Source: Marasmius tenuissimus | Lineage: Eukaryota > Basidiomycota > Agaricomycetes > Agaricales > Marasmiaceae | NCBI GenBank assembly: GCA_029532415.1 | Contig: JAQOTA010000054.1 | Span: 1,612,001 to 1,676,000 of the forward strand | Reading direction: 5' to 3' | DNA: 64,000 nucleotides | In this document: positions 21,626 through 31,000 of the stretch, in pieces | Numbering within the stretch: the first letter of the stretch is position 1 | How the letters are laid out: every line of letters starts with the position of its first letter | Translations under genes and position numbers: made by a program | Notes under the pieces: model-generated | Database searches by the model: none | The model's input: only the letters and a program-made list of their open reading frames with translations | What the model was told of the DNA's origin: nothing

Positions 21626-21689
21626 GCGGCTCCTTGCGATATAAAGTCCTCTCTAAAACGGCCACTTGTTACTCTACAACCTTCAAATC

Positions 21690-22603
21690 ATGTCTTCTCA
21701 ATCTGCATCGAAAACTATCTTGATAACTGGCGCAAATGCCGGTATCGGTTACGAGCTTGTCCGGCAATTGGCTGAACTTGGTCATAACGTCTATCTCAGT
21801 TCCAGGTCTGAACAATCAGGCAAGGATGCTCAGTACGTTTTTCAGTCTGAAGTAGGGATATAGCGACTCACTCTGATGCAGAAAGAAGCTCAAGAATGAG
21901 CATAGTCTCAATGTCAAATACGTCCAGCTAGATGTCACTTCGGAAGAGTCCGTAAAGCGAGCGCGAGATGTGATCGAGAAGGATGAAGGCAAGCTCGACG
22001 TTCTGGTGAACAATGCCGGTGAGACTCAGAGCAGAGTTTTCCAAGGACTCACGAGACTCACCATCTCTATAGGATTCGTCAACGGCTTCGCTAAACCTAG
22101 CGAACTCACGCCTAAACACATGGACGAAATCTTGCAGACAAACTACTACGGCATCATCCGCGTAACGACTACCTTCATACCTCTGATCAGGAAGGCAGAG
22201 AACGGGGTTATCCTCAATGTCAGCTCACAAGTCGGATCTCATACCTCCCAATCCGAAATGGGCGATCGTTTCCCTCCCCAAGCAGTCTCTTACTACAGCT
22301 CCAAAGCGATCCTCAATGCTTATACGATATCATTGGCGAAGGAGCTGAAGGGAGAAGGAATCAAAGTGAACTCGGGGACTCCCGGTTTGACAATGACCAA
22401 TTTTCCGGGCACGGCAAGTCGCGCTACGAGGCCAGCGTCGGAGGGTGCCTCATGCCTCCTTCCTTTGATTCTCATCGAACCTGAGGATAATAAGACTGGT
22501 GAGATTAACCATTTTGTTGGCGGATGTGTAGTCCTCAACTCGCTTTTTAGGAACGTTCTATGGACACAGAGTCGATGGAACTGTCGGTGAAATTCCATGG
22601 TGA
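21690..22603 (+). CDS. Short-chain dehydrogenase/reductase, cluster copy 1
   Basis: NAD(P)-dependent classical SDR; substrate unknown. Exons 21690-21832, 21882-22018, 22073-22498, 22551-22603 (143, 137, 426, 53 bases), 252 aa. The cofactor loop is TGANAGIG, the adenine-pocket region LDVTSEES, then NNAG, the catalytic serine strand VILNVSSQVGS and YxxxK as SYYSSKA, followed by VNSGTPG. The end is YGHRVDGTVGEIPW. Exon sizes and intron positions are identical in copy 2 and nearly so in copies 3 and 4, so these arose by duplication. Introns are 49, 54 and 52 bases. Confidence 0.93.
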
Positions 22604-23098
22604 TGCGAGCCTATAGACCTCCAGATCGGTTGTTCGTCTGGTACGATTTGAAGAGGAGAATATGTGGTCAGTGGAGATCTGGGAAGTGTACTTATAAGTA
22701 TAAGTAGTGTCATCTCTAACGACATTCAATGTAGCTGAACAATGTTAATTCCGGGCCTGGCAGGCCCTCCCAATGGCTGACATTGCTTTGTGGCACGCAG
22801 ACTAGAAGCAACCAGTTTTATTGACTTTGAGATGTCCTCTAGCGTCATATTCCCACCTAAAACCAACCAGTCTCGAAGTCAGCGAGCAGACGTTTACTAC
22901 GTCGATTTTCTACAACAATTTCGCCATATGTCACCTTGTATTAACTAGAGGTTAGGTCGAATTAACGGCGTGCAAGGACATTTCATCTACACGAAACCAT
23001 TTGTCCTATGGAACCAGGCCCCTTTGCCATTCAAGCAATTTCCCGTTATATCGCTCTACCCAGTCTCCTGTTCAATACTACTGTGAGTCTATTCTCTT
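22604..23098. repeat. Duplicated spacer downstream of SDR 1
   Basis: Homologous to the spacer after SDR 2 (about 24960-25479). Shared stretches include ACTTATAAGTATAAGT, AATTCCGGGC, CAGTTTTAT and TTTGAGATGTCC in the same order, with small indels. It marks a segmental duplication of a gene plus downstream flank. Confidence 0.65.
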
Positions 23099-23133
23099 CA
23101 CCATGGAATCTCACCAACAGTTCCGTCCACTCG
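23099..23133 (-). pseudogene. Remnant 3' end of an SDR gene
   Basis: About 35 bases match the reverse-strand 3' end of SDR 3 (25480-25514) with one or two differences, including the stop and the codons for EIPW. Homology stops abruptly at 23133, next to the promoter palindrome of SDR 2. The rest of the gene is gone. Confidence 0.6.
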
Positions 23134-23147
23134 AATAATCGCGGTTG

Positions 23148-23164
23148 TGGCGTGAGACACGCCA
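23148..23164. promoter_or_regulatory. Perfect palindrome TGGCGTG-AGA-CACGCCA (upstream of SDR 2)
   Basis: A 7-base perfect inverted repeat with a 3-base spacer, followed by TATGGCCAA. It is the clearest of three related sites in the cluster, but here lies about 870 bases from the ATG because of intervening extra sequence. Confidence 0.65.
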
Positions 23165-23179
23165 TATGGCCAACTCGAA

Positions 23180-23835
23180 CATAGGTTCCGGCGAGCAAAT
23201 CCAGTCAAACCCTACATTGGCCTCTGGGAGGGCCATTCTTCACATGGTTCACAACATATCCTAACATCTAACTTATAACATAAAAATATATGAATTTGCC
23301 ACATTGTTCATATCAAAATGGCATGTCAGTAAATGTGAGTAAGTTGCTACCACGGACAACTCGATACCGGGACTGCTGGACTCATCCTTCTGAGGACTGA
23401 CATAGTCATAGTTAGGCCTGTGCGAGGGTCCGCACCTCCAGCCTACACCGGCTTGGAAATCATGGTTCACAGCTCCGGCAGCGTCCGTACGATTTCGATT
23501 GAAGGTTTCAGCTTCCTCCGTGAATGGTGTTGGAGTGTTGATGGAGTTCAAGGGCGGATTTGTAAATTCCTCCATTCTGGAACAGCGCTAGCATCAAAAA
23601 GCGATGGTGGCGGTGGTTGGTAAGTTGTCCCAGCTGGCGCCCGACACCCGATACCCTCCGACACCGAGTCCATGAGTTGTCCACGATTCCTCACATGCGT
23701 TTTTTCCATGTTGGCAAACGTCAAAAAATAAATCGAGGGTACAATTCTGATTGGCTACTCACTGCTCACCGGCCCGCCTTGGCCCGGGCGCTGCGGGGAG
23801 CCGGCCTTCCATGGCCGCTCTCTTCACAGTCTGAG
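23180..23835. other. Extra sequence inside the SDR 2 promoter
   Basis: Relative to the SDR 1 promoter, about 650 bases with no counterpart separate the palindrome from the core promoter. I see no terminal repeats, target duplication or transposase frame. A 100-codon minus-strand frame (23273-23575) is unsupported. Confidence 0.45.
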
Positions 23836-23986
23836 TGTTCCCCATCATCCCTCTATCTCATCCCCATCCTATAGTTCAACGTTCAACGGCTGCAGCCTTC
23901 TATTACTCCGATGCCCAAGGATCAAGCATTTGAACATAGGCAAAGGATAATCCAGATTCCGTGATTTTCCGGGGGACACCTTGTGG

Positions 23987-23992
23987 TATAAA
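23987..23992 (+). promoter_or_regulatory. TATA box of SDR 2
   Basis: TATAAA, 45 bases upstream of the ATG, in the conserved context TATAAAGTCC shared with copies 1 and 3. The CGG-N7-CCG site found in those copies is deleted here. Confidence 0.7.
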
Positions 23993-24036
23993 GTCCTTTC
24001 CAGACCGGCCTTTTGTTACCTCACAACCTTTAAGCC

Positions 24037-24949
24037 ATGTCTTCTCAATCTACAGCGAAAACTATCTTGATAACTGGCGCAAATACCGGTATCGGTTACG
24101 AACTTGTCCGGCAATTGGCTGCACTTGGTCATAACGTCTATCTTACTTCCAGGTCTGAACAATCGGGAAAGGATGCTCAGTATGTCTTCCAACGTTCTTT
24201 CAGATCGTACCTACTCACTACGATGCAGAAAGAAACTCAAAGATGAACACAATCTCGATGTCAAGTACGTCCAGCTAGACGTCACTTCGGAAGAGTCTAT
24301 AAAACGAGCGCGAGACACGATCGAGAAGGACGAAGGCAAGCTTGAAATTCTAGTGAACAATGCTGGTGAGATCCAAAAAGGGTTTGACGGAGGACAATGG
24401 AACTCACTATCCGTACAGGATTCGTCAACGGCTTCATTAAACCTAGCGAACTCACGCCTGAACATATGGACGAGATTCTGCAGACAAATTACTACGGTGT
24501 CATCCGCGTAACAACTACCTTCATACCTCTGATCAGGAAGGCACAGAACGGGGTCATCCTAAACGTCAGCTCCGAAGTCGGATCTCATACCTCCCAAATC
24601 GAAACGGGTGATCTTTTCCCTCCCGAGATAGTGTCTTACTACAGCTCCAAAGCGATCCTCAATGCTTACACGATATCATTGGCGAAGGAGCTGAAGGGAG
24701 AAGGCATCAAGGTGAACTCGGGGACTCCTGGTTTGACAATGACCAATTTTCCGGGTACGGCGAGCATCGCTACGAGGCCAGCGTCGGAGGGTGCTGCATG
24801 CCTCCTTCCCTTGATTCTCATCGAACCTAAGGATGAAAAGACTGGTGAGCTCAACCACTTTGCTGGCAGCTGTGTAGTTCTCAATTCACTCTCCAGGGAC
24901 GTTCTATGGACATAGAGCCAATGGAAATGTTGGCGAAGTTCCATGGTGA
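24037..24949 (+). CDS. Short-chain dehydrogenase/reductase, cluster copy 2
   Basis: Closest relative of copy 1. Exons 24037-24179, 24229-24365, 24419-24844, 24897-24949, exon sizes identical to copy 1; 252 aa. Motifs: TGANTGIG, LDVTSEES, NNAG, LNVSSEVGS, SYYSSKA, VNSGTPG, ending YGHRANGNVGEVPW. Introns are 49, 53 and 52 bases. No frame damage. It is tail-to-tail with copy 3. Substrate unknown. Confidence 0.93.
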
Positions 24950-25478
24950 TGCGAGCCTGAAGACCCCCAGATCGATTGTCCGTGTAGTACGATTTGAAGG
25001 GGAGAGCGAATCGGCGGGACAAGAAACAACCCCCAACCGAAAATCGGGAGGAAATATGTGGTCGGCGGAGATCTAGGAAATGTACTTATAAGTATAAGTG
25101 GAGGACGGTGTTCGTAGCTGCCAGTGAGCAATACTAATTCCGGGCTCGGCGGAGCTGAGATTGCTTTGTGCAGATTCGAAGAAACCAGTTTTATCAACTT
25201 TGAGATGTCCTTCAGCGTCATCCCCACCCGAACAGTTTCGACCTTGAAAGTCAGCGAGAAAGAGTATAAGAATTCCAAGACGTTGATCAGCACATCGATG
25301 TTCTACAATGATTTCGCTATATACACCTCGAGCTGACCAGAGGTTCAGGCCAGTGGCAAGCACATTGAATCTACACGAAACCACTTGTCCCGGAGAACAA
25401 GACCCCCTTAACATTCGGACACTTTTCCGTTTATATCGTTCTACTCCTGTTCGATACTGCTGTGGGTCTATTTTTCCA
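24950..25478. repeat. Spacer between convergent SDR 2 and SDR 3
   Basis: Homologous to 22604-23098. Holds both 3' flanks. No gene of its own; the frames seen on either strand are short and not conserved between the two copies of the spacer. Confidence 0.6.
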
Positions 25479-26384
25479 TCACCATGGAATCTCGCCAACA
25501 GTTCCGTCCACTCTGTGCCCGTAGAACGTCCCTGGAGAGCGATTTGAAAATTGGAGATGGGTCGATAAAATGGCTGAACTCACCGGTTTTGTTATCCTCA
25601 GGATCAATGAGAATCAAGGGAAGGAGACAGGCAGCACCTTCCGCCGCTGGTCGCGTAGCGTGGCTTGTTCCCGAAAGGCGGGTCGCCGTTAAACCAGGGG
25701 TCCCCGAGTTCACCCTGATTCCCTCTTCCTTCAGCTCCTTGGCCAACGATATCGTGTAAGCGTTGAGGATCGCTTTGGAGCTGTAGTAAGGCGCTACTTG
25801 AACGGGCCAACGATCAAGTTTGGATTGGGAAGTGTGAGATCCGACTTGTGAGCTAACATTCAGGATGACCCCGTTCTTCGCCTTCCTAATGAAAGGTATG
25901 AAAGTAGTGGTGACTCGAATAACACCGTAGTAGTTTATCTGCAAGATTTCGTCCATGTGTTCAGGTGTGAGTTCGCTAGGTTTAATGAAGCCGTTGACGA
26001 ATCCTATATATGTTCAGTGCCATTGGTCTCCGAGGAGCTCTGGTTTGCATCTCACCCGCGTTGTTCACCAGAACGTCCAGCTTGCCTTCGTCCTTCTCGA
26101 TCACGTCTCGCGCTCGTTTTACAGATTCTTCCGAGGTGACGTCCAGCTGCACGTATTTGACATCGAGATCATGTTCGTCTTTGAGTCTCTTTCTGCATGA
26201 TAGTGAGCCGATAGAGTCTAAACATACATTGAAGAGCGTACTGAGCATCCTTTCCCGATTGTTCGGACCTGGAAGCAAGGTAGATGTTATGGCCAAGTGT
26301 AGCCAATTGCCGGACAAGTTCATAACCGATACCAGCGTTTGCGCCAGTTATCAAGATAGTTTTCGGTGCATATTGAGAGGACAT
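25479..26384 (-). CDS. Short-chain dehydrogenase/reductase, cluster copy 3
   Basis: Exons 26384-26242, 26192-26056, 26003-25584, 25531-25479; 250 aa, two codons shorter in exon 3 than copies 1 and 2. Motifs: TGANAGIG, LDVTSEES, NNAG, LNVSSQVGS, PYYSSKA, VNSGTPG, ending YGHRVDGTVGEIPW. Introns of 49, 52 and 52 bases. Head-to-head with copy 4 across 493 bases. Promoter retains palindrome, CGG-N7-CCG and TATA. Confidence 0.93.
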
Positions 26385-26877
26385 GACTTGTAGGTTGTAC
26401 AGCATCAAATGGCCGGTTTGGAAAGGACTTTATATTGCAAGGAGTTGCTCGGAAGGTTTCCGAATCACGGAATCTGGATTATCCTGCATCGGTGTTTGAG
26501 CAGTTCATTCCCCGGAGAAAGTCCTGTCATTCGGAATAAAGGGAGCTTGTGCAGCCGTTTGAATGTGTGATGGCGATGAGATGGAGAGATGATGAATGAA
26601 CACCGTGACGGTGAAGGGAGTGCCTTCGAGTTGGCCATGTGGCATGTCCCACGCCACCATCGCGTATCTTACGTACGGCATGACCTATCGCCCGAGTCGA
26701 CCACATCCTCAACAGCTCGTAGCTTGCCAATTACTCTCCATCCAGTCGGAATGCAGCAGTTAAAGTCCGTCGAAAATGCTCCCGAGCAAGCGGAGTTTGA
26801 TCTGAGCTCTATAACAAGGAGAAACATTGGTACGTCGGAATTCCCATCTTCGCCTAATACATCACCCTCCGACTCGC
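26385..26877. promoter_or_regulatory. Divergent promoter between SDR 3 and SDR 4
   Basis: For SDR 3 (minus) it holds TATAAA as TTTATA at 26429-26434, the inverted repeat TCGGAAGGTTTCCGA at 26449-26463, and the palindrome TGGCATGTCCCACGCCA at 26640-26656. The half towards SDR 4 is not similar to the other SDR promoters, so SDR 4 may share only the palindrome. Confidence 0.65.
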
Positions 26878-27813
26878 ATGTCTTCCAACGCCAGAACGAT
26901 TCTGATCACTGGAGGAAACAGCGGTATTGGTTATGAACTTGTTCGACAACTAGCTGCACTTGGACATGAAGTTTATCTTACGTCGAGATCTGAAGCATCG
27001 GGAAAGGGTTTGCAGTGCGATTTTCGTCCTATTCGTATACTCCGCAAAGCGACTGACGTCGCCAAACAGGCAGAGACTCAAAGACGAGCATGCTCTTGAC
27101 GTCAAATATCTTCAGCTGGATGTTACCTCAGAAGAATCTGTGAGGCGAGCGCGAGACGTAATTGAGCAAGAGGAGGGCAAGCTAGACGTTCTGGTGAACA
27201 ATGCTGGTCAGTCCCAAACGACAGATTGCTGCCAAAGATCGCTTGAAGATCGCTGCCACTCACTGTGCGTTTAGGAATCACTATTGGCCCTGTCAAACCC
27301 AGTGAACTCACGCCCAAACACATGGAAGACATTCTTCAGACAAATTACTTCGGTGTAATTCGAGTTACGACTGCCTTTATACCTCTCATAAAAAAGGCAG
27401 GGAACGGGGTCATCTTGAATCTCAGCTCCCGGATGGGATCTCATACCTGCCAATCCCAAATGGCTACCTCTTTCCCAGCCGATACCGTCCCGTATTACAG
27501 CTCCAAAGCCATCCTCAATGCATACACAATCTCCTTAGCTAAGGAGCTGAAGGAGGAAGGTATCAAGGTGAATTCCGGTACCCCCGGTTTGACGGCCACC
27601 AATTTTCCGGGAACGAACGATCCCGCTGCGAAGCCAGTATCGGAGGGTGCCTCGGCTCTGCTTCCCTTGATTCTCATTGACCCAGAGGACGACAAGACTG
27701 GTGAGTTTTGAGTCTCGGTTCCCTTTTCCCCAGGCCTCACTCCAAACTCAACCCCTCCAGGGACTTTCTACGGGTACACAGGCGATGGAACTATTGAAGA
27801 AATTCCTTGGTGA
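26878..27813 (+). CDS. Short-chain dehydrogenase/reductase, cluster copy 4
   Basis: The most divergent member. Exons 26878-27014, 27070-27206, 27275-27700, 27761-27813; 250 aa. Exons 2, 3 and 4 have the same sizes as copies 1 and 2; exon 1 is two codons shorter. Motifs: TGGNSGIG, LDVTSEES, NNAG, LNLSSRMGS, PYYSSKA, VNSGTPG, ending YGYTGDGTIEEIPW. Introns of 55, 68 and 60 bases have diverged in length. Likely the oldest split in the cluster. Confidence 0.92.
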
Positions 27814-28097
27814 TATAACTCCATCAAGTATCGAAGTCGGGAGAAATCCGAATCGAAGCCCCTTTCGGAGTCGTCTCCGCCGTCTCTTGTCGACTTCTCC
27901 CTCAACGAGCTTATAGGGCCGTCTAGGGCCATAAGAAAATTTTCAACAAACAGCCTGACACTAGGAGGTAAAAAAGAGGTGGATTACTGTTAGATATCAA
28001 GTACACACGAAACAATAAGGACAAAATATTCTACTTTTACATACATCTAGATATTGATCAAGAAATACAGCACCCGACTTCCCTTCTAGCCAAACGA

Positions 28098-31000
28098 TCA
28101 TTCTTCCGATATTCTCTCAAAGAACTGCTTCAACGTAGCGGACAACACTTCCGGCAAAGCCTCCACATTCCTCAACACAACGTAATACTCGAACGGGAAG
28201 GAGTCCAGGTAGCGCTGGATCTGCATGTCCATCTTCCCATTCACGTTGACAATCTCCGCCTTCGTCATGGACAAAATTGAGCCGTGCGCTGCTTGAGAGG
28301 AGGCAGTTGGGGAGGTGTGCAACGAGTCGATGATGATGAATACGATCATGACTTTCTGCTCCTCAGCCTTCCTCAAAAGAGGACGAAGCTTCTCGTGGTC
28401 CTGACACATGCCATCCGAAATGATGATCTCGAGCTGCCACAGATCTCCAGCTGTACTCGAACTCATCGCCCGTCGTTCACGAGCGGCCTCCAAGACTTGC
28501 AAGCTAGTATCCACGAGCGACAACACATTCGTAGCCTTTTGATCGAACCGGAAAGCTTTCATCACCTCGACGCCGGCCTGATCCGTGAAGGGAGCACCCT
28601 CGAATCCATGCAACACTTCGACAGCCTGCCCGAATCTGGCGATGCCGATGTCGCCCGCCTCGAGTCGACTGAGAGCCTTTGAGACAAGCGCAAGCGTCTG
28701 GTACGCCAGATGCACTGAATGGGATTCTGCCATGGATTTAGAGTCGTCCAAAGCGATGAGCACCTGGTACTCTCGCTGACTGGGCCGCGTTCGTCGAAGC
28801 CAGATCTTGTCCTTGGTATAATCACTCGCGATATAAGGAATGATCTTCTTCATGTTGAGTCGCTTCCCGGTCCGGTAGTCGCCTTTGAGACGTGTAGCAA
28901 GGGTTGGCTCGAGGATGAGGCGAAGTTGTTCGCACAATGCGTAGGCAAGGTCATGGGTGAGGGATTCGTAGAGGCGCCAGATGTATTCAGCACGGTCGTC
29001 AGGTAAGCCGCTAGCCTGCCATGATCGAAGTTCGGCTTCCACTACAGGACCAGCGAGGTCTTCGTCCATCTCAATATCGGCCTTGGGACCATCGGGGTTG
29101 ACGATCATTTCAGTTCGCTCTTTGGAGGCAGATGTGTAAGGATCATGAACGACAGCACCTTCCACGTCCTCCTGTAGAGTGGATGCGGTCTGGTCTACGT
29201 CTAGGCGTTCCTGAGCTTGAGCCGCTTGGAGATCCGTATCGATATCGCCCATCTCCACGTCGACATCCATTAGTGGGGCAGTCGTGTCATCGTTCGTCTG
29301 CTCCGAGATCTTGAGATCCTTCAGCTTTGATGCTTGCTCTTCTTCTGAAGGACCGAGAGCTTGCATATCATGGTCGGTGTCGTCTGGGCAAAGATACTCA
29401 ACTTGTGAGGGTTCTCCCGCATTGCCCAGTTGCTCAAGCGGGACATCTCGTTCTTCACCGCTGAGGATCTCGTCGAAACGTTGCTGAACCTCCTTGAGAG
29501 CATCACCGAGACTACGAAGCGGGTTATGGGTCAATTGACTGCTCTGCTGAGATTGCTGTGGTCCTTGCTGCGTTCCCGTAGCTGCGGCACCGGGAGCTTG
29601 TGATGGATCTGACTGTGGTTCTGCGGCTTGCTCGGAAAGGTCGGCTGCCTGAGACTCGTGCCTAGAGAAAAGGTCAGTCGAGTGATTAAAATGTTGAAAA
29701 AATGACGTACGTGTCTTTATCTTGAGCTGTCTCACCGTCCGCCATGGAAGAATCTTCCCCAACGACTCCCGTTGATGTACCCTTTTCACCGCCCTGGTTG
29801 CTTGCCCCAGCATCAGGATTGTTGACGTCCTCGTTGGGAGCACCATCACCTGTAGTGACATCAGGTTGGGCGACCGCAGGATTTTCTTGCTCTTCCTGCG
29901 CATCGTCAGCTGAGTCCTCTTGCACCCCAACAGGAGGTTCAGGTTCGCCCTGCTCATTTGAGTCATCTTGGGCCGGCTCATTCGATGAAGGGTCTTGGTG
30001 GTGTTCCTCCAGACCGCTCTCCCCTTCAGGCTCCTCAGGTTCCATCGCATCCTCTGCATCATTCTCGCCCATGTCCATATCCATCTCGTCTGGATTATCC
30101 TCCCCCGCATTCATGTCCATATCGTCAGGGAGATCCAAGGTATCTGCTTCGGGTACATGCTCATCCATCGGCGCACCGCTAACCCCGGGCATTTCGGAAT
30201 CCTCTTCTCCTTCCGGTTGCGGTACATCTTCCTCTGGTGATTCTTCCTCGGGCTGATCAGGCTTTTCCTTCGAATCTGAACTCTCGCCGCCCTCCTTGGC
30301 AACAACATCCGACTCTTTGTTCTGAGTTGCTGAATGGTCTTCGTTCGTCTTTTGGTCGGTTTCATCTTTGTCCTGGGGTCCCTTTTCATCACCCCAAAGC
30401 TTCTCGTCAACGGCGGCTGGGTCCGAGATATCCAGATCACCTATCGTTTCCTCCGGGTCGACATCGCTGCCTTCAGACTTCTCATCGTCTCCCTGGGGCT
30501 CGCCTTCCTCTGGAACATCTTGCATCTCTCCTTCGAAATCCTGGTCCATCTCGATTGCGTCGTTGTCCTTGTCATCGGGAGACTTGCCATCCTCGGCCTG
30601 GTCACCCTTCAGACCTTCGACTTGATTCTCCTCCTCAATCTCCTTGCTCACATTCTGGTTGCCCGATCCTTCACCCATCCCGACCCCATCCGTCATTTCA
30701 GATGTGCCTTCTGCAGTGCCACCGTCATCTGGGCTTTCTTCCGGCGGCTTGCAGAACCCTTGCTTGCTTAACGTCTGCAAGATGGAGCAGAGAACAAAGT
30801 TCAGCTTGAACAAAGCCGCGTTGAAATGACTGTGGGTAATGAACTGTGTCTCAACGAGGCTAGCGTACAGGTCGAGGTATGGGATGATCCGTTGGAGTTC
30901 GGTCTGGTACCCAGAGCCACGAGCAGCAAGGGAGATGAACATTTTGTTGATAAGCCTCATCATTGGTTCGACCTTGAGCAACTCGGTGAGGCTTCGAACG

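Larger units (their letters stand above)
21162..21689 (+). promoter_or_regulatory. Promoter of SDR gene 1
   Basis: From about 21405 this region aligns with the upstream regions of SDR genes 2 and 3. It contains an imperfect palindrome at 21419-21435, a CGG-N7-CCG site at 21611-21625 and TATAAA at 21640-21645, 45 bases before the ATG. Confidence 0.7.

Noticed and set aside
23273..23575. 100-codon minus-strand frame inside the SDR 2 promoter insertion
   Set aside because: No recognisable domain and no splice-linked continuation; not present in the duplicated promoter.
29744..30256. 170-codon Ser/Gly/Pro-rich frame on the plus strand
   Set aside because: It is the antisense shadow of the Asp/Glu-rich segment of midasin; biased codons (GAR, GAY) give stop-free Ser/Pro-rich antisense frames.
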